Below, in pieces: positions 4,750 through 7,457 of a stretch of 7,457 bases of DNA (positions within the stretch are counted from its first letter, which is position 1; each line of letters opens with the position of its first letter). The stretch lies in NCBI GenBank assembly GCA_017398165.1, contig JAFQHB010000115.1, positions 1 through 7,457 of the forward strand. The letters run 5' to 3'. The notes under the pieces are model-generated. The model did no database searches. It saw nothing but the letters and a program-made list of their open reading frames with translations, and had not been told where the DNA came from. Both the position numbers and the translations under genes were made by a program. The stretch comes from Bacillota bacterium. GTDB lineage: Bacteria; Bacillota; Dehalobacteriia; UBA4068; UBA4997.

Positions 4750-7085
4750 TTGTGAATGGGCTGGAGACAGGTGCTGTCGGAATAAATATTTTCGGAATTG
4801 GTAACTTTGGAATGAGTAATTTCGACAGCGGTGATTTTGTGGATTTTACAGCCGGCAATACGTTGGTGAGTATGAGTGCCACAGCGTCGGTACTGATATT
4901 GCTGGCGGCGGTGCTGCGGCCGTGGCTGGGCAGGCATTTGCCGCGATTATTCTTCCTGTTGGTCTGGCTGTTGGTGCTGGCGCGTCTGCTGCTGCCCTGG
5001 GAGCTGCCATTCGCCGGGAGCGTGTATAATCTGCTGCCCGACCCCACCGGGGCGGTGCAGATTGAGGCTGCACCGCCGCTGATACCGGCCGCCGGGCAAT
5101 ACGGTGCTGATTACACAATGCCTGCCGGTGATGCTGCGCCGGTGGGTATGGCAGCGGCAGGGAATACCGCAGGTGCGGGTGAGATAGCTGTGGGCGAGGC
5201 AGCTATGGGTATCTGGCTGATCGGTGTGCTGGTATGCGCGGCCTTTCTTTTTGGCAGCCATCTGGCCAGCCGCCGGGTGTATGATACTGCACTGCCGCTG
5301 GATGATCCGGCAGTGGCTGCCTGGCTGGCAGCACATCCGCTGCGGCGGCCGGTACGCGTGGCGGTATCCGATCGTATCAGCACCCCGCTGACGTACGGTG
5401 TGCTGCGCCCGGTGCTGCTGCTGCCGCGGTCGCTCGATCTGCGCGATGCAGATATGCTGAATTACGTGCTGACGCACGAATGGGTACATATCCGCCGTTT
5501 TGACGCCCTGTGGAAGCTGCTGCTGGTGGCGGCACAGTGTGTGCATTGGTTTAATCCGTGCGTGTGGCTTTTTGGCTGGCTGGCGGATCGTGATCTGGAG
5601 CTGGCGTGTGACGAGAGAGTGCTGACGCTGCTGGGCGGCGCGCACAAAAAGAGCTATGCACGGATGCTGCTGACGTTGGAGGAACGCCGCCCGCTGCCGC
5701 TTTGCAGCAGCTTCAGCCATTCGCTGACGGCGGGGCGCATCCGGGCGATCGCGGATTACCGCAAGCCGGGCTTTTGGATGGTACTGGCGGCGGCGGTGCT
5801 GGCGCTGGCTGCCGGGGCGCTGCTGCTGACATCACCCGACCGAATCAGTGAGCAGGAGCAGCAGTTGGGTAATATGTGGGCAGAATCGCTGGCCGAGCGT
5901 GACGGCGCAGCGCGTGCCCTGCTGATGACCGAAAGATACCGCGAGGAGTGGCAGGCCGGGCGGGAGTACAATACTATTGGTGTATCCAGCCCGTGGCCGG
6001 TGGATTGGCAGATCACTGTGGACGGCGAGACTATGCTGGTGACTTATAATACCGAGGACTCGGGTGGTGGCCGTTATGTGTATCAGGAGCAATTACAGCT
6101 GATGGATACTGCCGAGGGTTTGCGGGTGGATCAGAGCTGCGTGACGGTAGAGTATCTCGACAGCCGGCTGTATCAGCAGGTGCTGGATATGGCGGCGGAT
6201 AGCAGCGGATTGCACACCTGGCGGGCTGATCCGCTGGCGGTAGCAGCCAAATTCCTGAGCGAGGATGCCGGATTTGCCGGTGATATGGAGCTGCTGGAGG
6301 ATGACGGTGAGTATCCGCGCAATACCCTTTGGCAGGATGCACAGGGGCAGACTGTCGTCGTGACACTGTATCAGCCGGTGCGGAATGTGCCGGATATCTG
6401 GGCGGTATACAGCTACAGCCTGGGCGATCATCATTATATACTGGATAATCGCTACATCGCGCCGGACAAGGCGGTGGCGGATGAGATTGGGCTGAGTATC
6501 ACGAACGGTGCGCCCGGTGATGTGGCCAGTCTGTACGTGGTACCGGGCCGGAAAACCCCGGCTGATATCAGTATCAAGGTCGGTGACCTGCGGACAGAAT
6601 CCGGTAAGCGTGTAGAGACGCTAAAAGTGGTGGAGGTCGACCCGGAGACCGGGGAGGTAGCCAAACTGTATAGCAAGCCGCAGCTGGCGCCTGCCGCTCC
6701 GCAGGATGGCGTGCTGCCCAGCGGCTTGCTGTGGCCGGTGGCTACACAGGATATCACCCGCAGCTACAGCGACCAGCACGATGGTGTCGATGTGCGCGGG
6801 GAAGAAGGCACTCCGGTATGTGCGGCGGCTGATGGCGAGGTACTTTCGGCCGGATTCGATGCTGCGGATGGCAATTTCGTGGTGATTGGGCATGCGGATG
6901 GCCTGCAGAGCAAGTATGCACATCTGGCGGGGCTGGGTGTGGCTGTGGGGGACAGTGTGAATGCCGGTGATTTGATAGGTACTCTGGGGAATACCGGCCA
7001 AAGTATCGGGGCGCATTTGCATTTTGGGCTGCTGGCAGATGGTCAGGCAGTCGACCCGCTGACGTATAGTGGTGATAGTGAGTAA
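4683..7085 (+). CDS. BlaR1-like M56 membrane metallopeptidase fused to a C-terminal M23 (LytM) endopeptidase domain
   Basis: Up to 800 residues. Numbering is from ATG 4683, but the start is uncertain: GTG 4752 lies 10 nt after AAGGAG (4736-4741) and the family homology only begins near residue 57-64. Order of parts: repetitive N-terminus (1-56); membrane helices about 65-80 and 88-106; a linker; helix 175-192; cytosolic M56 domain with HEWVH (265-269) and the third-ligand block ELACDE (306-311); helix 365-385; extracytoplasmic region 386-683; M23 domain 684-795. The M23 part has His699 and Asp703 (HDGVD), His747 (YAHL) and His778/His780 (HLHF), the complete LytM zinc and catalytic set. Classical BlaR1/MecR1 have a penicillin-binding sensor at this end instead. 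The region from about 390 (WAESLAERDG, then SSPWPVDWQITVDG) resembles a domain I recall from other clostridial M56 proteins. Inferred role: cell-wall-sensing protease that inactivates the cotranscribed repressor. Confidence 0.92.
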   Translation: MTWNVTVNVTVNVIRSVTRSVRVVNGLETGAVGINIFGIGNFGMSNFDSGDFVDFTAGNTLVSMSATASVLILLAAVLRPWLGRHLPRLFFLLVWLLVLARLLLPWELPFAGSVYNLLPDPTGAVQIEAAPPLIPAAGQYGADYTMPAGDAAPVGMAAAGNTAGAGEIAVGEAAMGIWLIGVLVCAAFLFGSHLASRRVYDTALPLDDPAVAAWLAAHPLRRPVRVAVSDRISTPLTYGVLRPVLLLPRSLDLRDADMLNYVLTHEWVHIRRFDALWKLLLVAAQCVHWFNPCVWLFGWLADRDLELACDERVLTLLGGAHKKSYARMLLTLEERRPLPLCSSFSHSLTAGRIRAIADYRKPGFWMVLAAAVLALAAGALLLTSPDRISEQEQQLGNMWAESLAERDGAARALLMTERYREEWQAGREYNTIGVSSPWPVDWQITVDGETMLVTYNTEDSGGGRYVYQEQLQLMDTAEGLRVDQSCVTVEYLDSRLYQQVLDMAADSSGLHTWRADPLAVAAKFLSEDAGFAGDMELLEDDGEYPRNTLWQDAQGQTVVVTLYQPVRNVPDIWAVYSYSLGDHHYILDNRYIAPDKAVADEIGLSITNGAPGDVASLYVVPGRKTPADISIKVGDLRTESGKRVETLKVVEVDPETGEVAKLYSKPQLAPAAPQDGVLPSGLLWPVATQDITRSYSDQHDGVDVRGEEGTPVCAAADGEVLSAGFDAADGNFVVIGHADGLQSKYAHLAGLGVAVGDSVNAGDLIGTLGNTGQSIGAHLHFGLLADGQAVDPLTYSGDSE
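4791..4850 (+). repeat. Four degenerate 15-nt repeats encoding FGxxN-like pentapeptides
   Basis: In the receptor frame, four successive 15-nt blocks begin with a Phe codon and read FGIGN, FGMSN, FDSGD and FVDFT (residues 37-56). The first two share 10 of 15 bases; the later ones are degenerate. They lie just before the first family-conserved segment and immediately follow the 12-nt array and a short spacer. Confidence 0.55.
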
Positions 7086-7102
7086 TTTGTGAGATGCCGG
7101 AT

Positions 7103-7147
7103 AAAGCCTGCGGCGTGGGGATAGTTGTGCGCTGCAGGCTTTTCTGG
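7103..7147 (+). terminator. Probable intrinsic terminator after the M56/M23 gene
   Basis: AAAGCCTGCGGCG (7103-7115) pairs with CGCTGCAGGCTTT (7130-7142), 13 bp with one G-T pair, around a 14-base loop. The T tract is short (TTTT, then CTGGTT), so termination may be incomplete. It begins 17 nt after the receptor stop codon. Confidence 0.7.
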
Positions 7148-7327
7148 TTGGGTGGCACGCGGGGGCTTCTTGCCGTCCCTGCGGGACTTGTGTGGGTGCT
7201 GATTGGTTTTTGGTAAATCTATTGTTTTTTTTGTGTACACGCCCGGAAGTCCCTGTTGCCCCATTACCCTTACGGGCACTTCCGCCCCTGTCGGGGCTCC
7301 TTGCCGCCCTTTTATTGAAAGTTTTTA

Positions 7328-7391
7328 CCCCGCTCGTGCAGGCTGGATGCTGCGCCCTTGCAGGGGTGGCATCGGTGCTGCACGAGCGGGG
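7328..7391. repeat. 14-bp perfect inverted repeat with a nested stem-loop
   Basis: CCCCGCTCGTGCAG (7328-7341) and its exact reverse complement (7378-7391) enclose 36 bases. Inside, GATGC/GCATC (7346-7350 with 7369-7373) and CCCT/AGGG (7355-7358 with 7362-7365) stack further, giving a three-tier hairpin. Neither side is followed by a terminator-like T tract, so it is more likely a structured RNA, a repetitive palindrome or a recombination or binding site than a terminator. Confidence 0.75.
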
Positions 7392-7397
7392 CGAGGG

Positions 7398-7425
7398 TTT
7401 TACTCAAACTTAGGTTTAAGTAAAA
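7398..7425. repeat. AT-rich inverted repeat near the right edge
   Basis: TTTTACT (7398-7404) pairs with AGTAAAA (7419-7425); inside, AAAC (7406-7409) pairs with GTTT (7414-7417) around a TTAG loop, with one C-A mismatch. It starts six bases after the large GC-rich inverted repeat. Its role is unknown. Confidence 0.55.
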
Positions 7426-7457
7426 TATAACTTTCGAATCCCTAAAATCACCCTGGC

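Larger units (their letters stand above)
7148..7457. other. Palindrome-rich intergenic region without a convincing gene
   Basis: About 310 bases with no supportable coding frame: the short frames at 7192-7413 and 7203-7430 lack a ribosome binding site, and their residues follow the palindromes. It holds several stem-loops: GTCCC-TGC-GGGAC (7175-7187), CGGAAGT/ACTTCCG (7244-7250 with 7278-7284), GCCCC-TGTC-GGGGC (7284-7297), the large inverted repeat at 7328-7391 and another at 7398-7425. There is also a T8 run (7225-7232) followed by the palindrome GTGTACAC (7233-7240), and a direct repeat GGGGCTTCTTGCCG / GGGGCTCCTTGCCG (7162-7175 and 7293-7306). The left 250 bases are GC-rich and the last 60 are AT-rich. 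Confidence 0.6.

Noticed and set aside
7192..7430. Two overlapping short + strand frames at the right edge
   Set aside because: There is no ribosome binding site, they cover inverted repeats, and their translations show no family features.
7428..7457. A T-arm-like TTCGAATCC stretch suggesting a tRNA 3' end
   Set aside because: The five bases before it do not pair with those after it, and no acceptor, D or anticodon stem could be built upstream on either strand.

Overview
The window reads as a chromosomal stretch from a fairly GC-rich, Gram-positive-type bacterium, most likely a gut-type Clostridia member (Oscillospiraceae/Ruminococcaceae-like). This rests on Lgt, a YmfI-type reductase, an LmrB-type exporter and a BlaI/M56 pair, strong AGGAGG ribosome binding sites, and the CTG/GCGG-rich codon style. 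The taxonomic call is inference only. All recognisable genes lie on the + strand.

Left part (1-1961): the 3' end of lgt (prolipoprotein diacylglyceryl transferase; the window opens inside the gene) overlaps by ATGA with an SDR reductase whose motifs fit the EF-P 5-aminopentanone reductase (YmfI) branch. A two-repeat TRIC/UPF0126 (YicG-type) membrane protein follows. These three look like one transcription unit.

Middle (1958-4084): a near-consensus sigma-A promoter overlaps the stop codon of the TRIC gene and drives a DHA2-family drug exporter, which probably starts at a GTG. A strong intrinsic terminator closes it. A small Gly/Thr/Asn-rich lipoprotein gene follows, with its own clear terminator; it would be a substrate of Lgt.

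Right part (4085-7147): a self-contained regulatory operon. A TTGACA-17-TAGAAT promoter carries two dyad operators (TAC-N4-GTA core), one covering the -10 box and one just past the start site. It drives a BlaI/MecI-type repressor and a BlaR1-like M56 membrane metallopeptidase. In place of the penicillin-binding sensor of classical BlaR1/MecR1, this receptor has a roughly 300-residue extracytoplasmic region and a C-terminal M23 (LytM-type) peptidoglycan endopeptidase domain with all expected catalytic residues. The inferred circuit is that the outside part reads or cuts cell-wall material, the M56 domain acts inside, and BlaI is released from its own promoter. The junction between the two genes contains seven copies of a 12-nt tandem repeat followed by four 15-nt repeats, and these make the true start of the receptor uncertain.

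Right edge (7148-7457): no convincing gene. It is a palindrome-rich intergenic region with a 14-bp perfect inverted repeat enclosing a nested hairpin, other stem-loops and a 13/14 direct repeat, possibly a dispersed repeat or structured element. No tRNA, rRNA, CRISPR or insertion sequence was seen.
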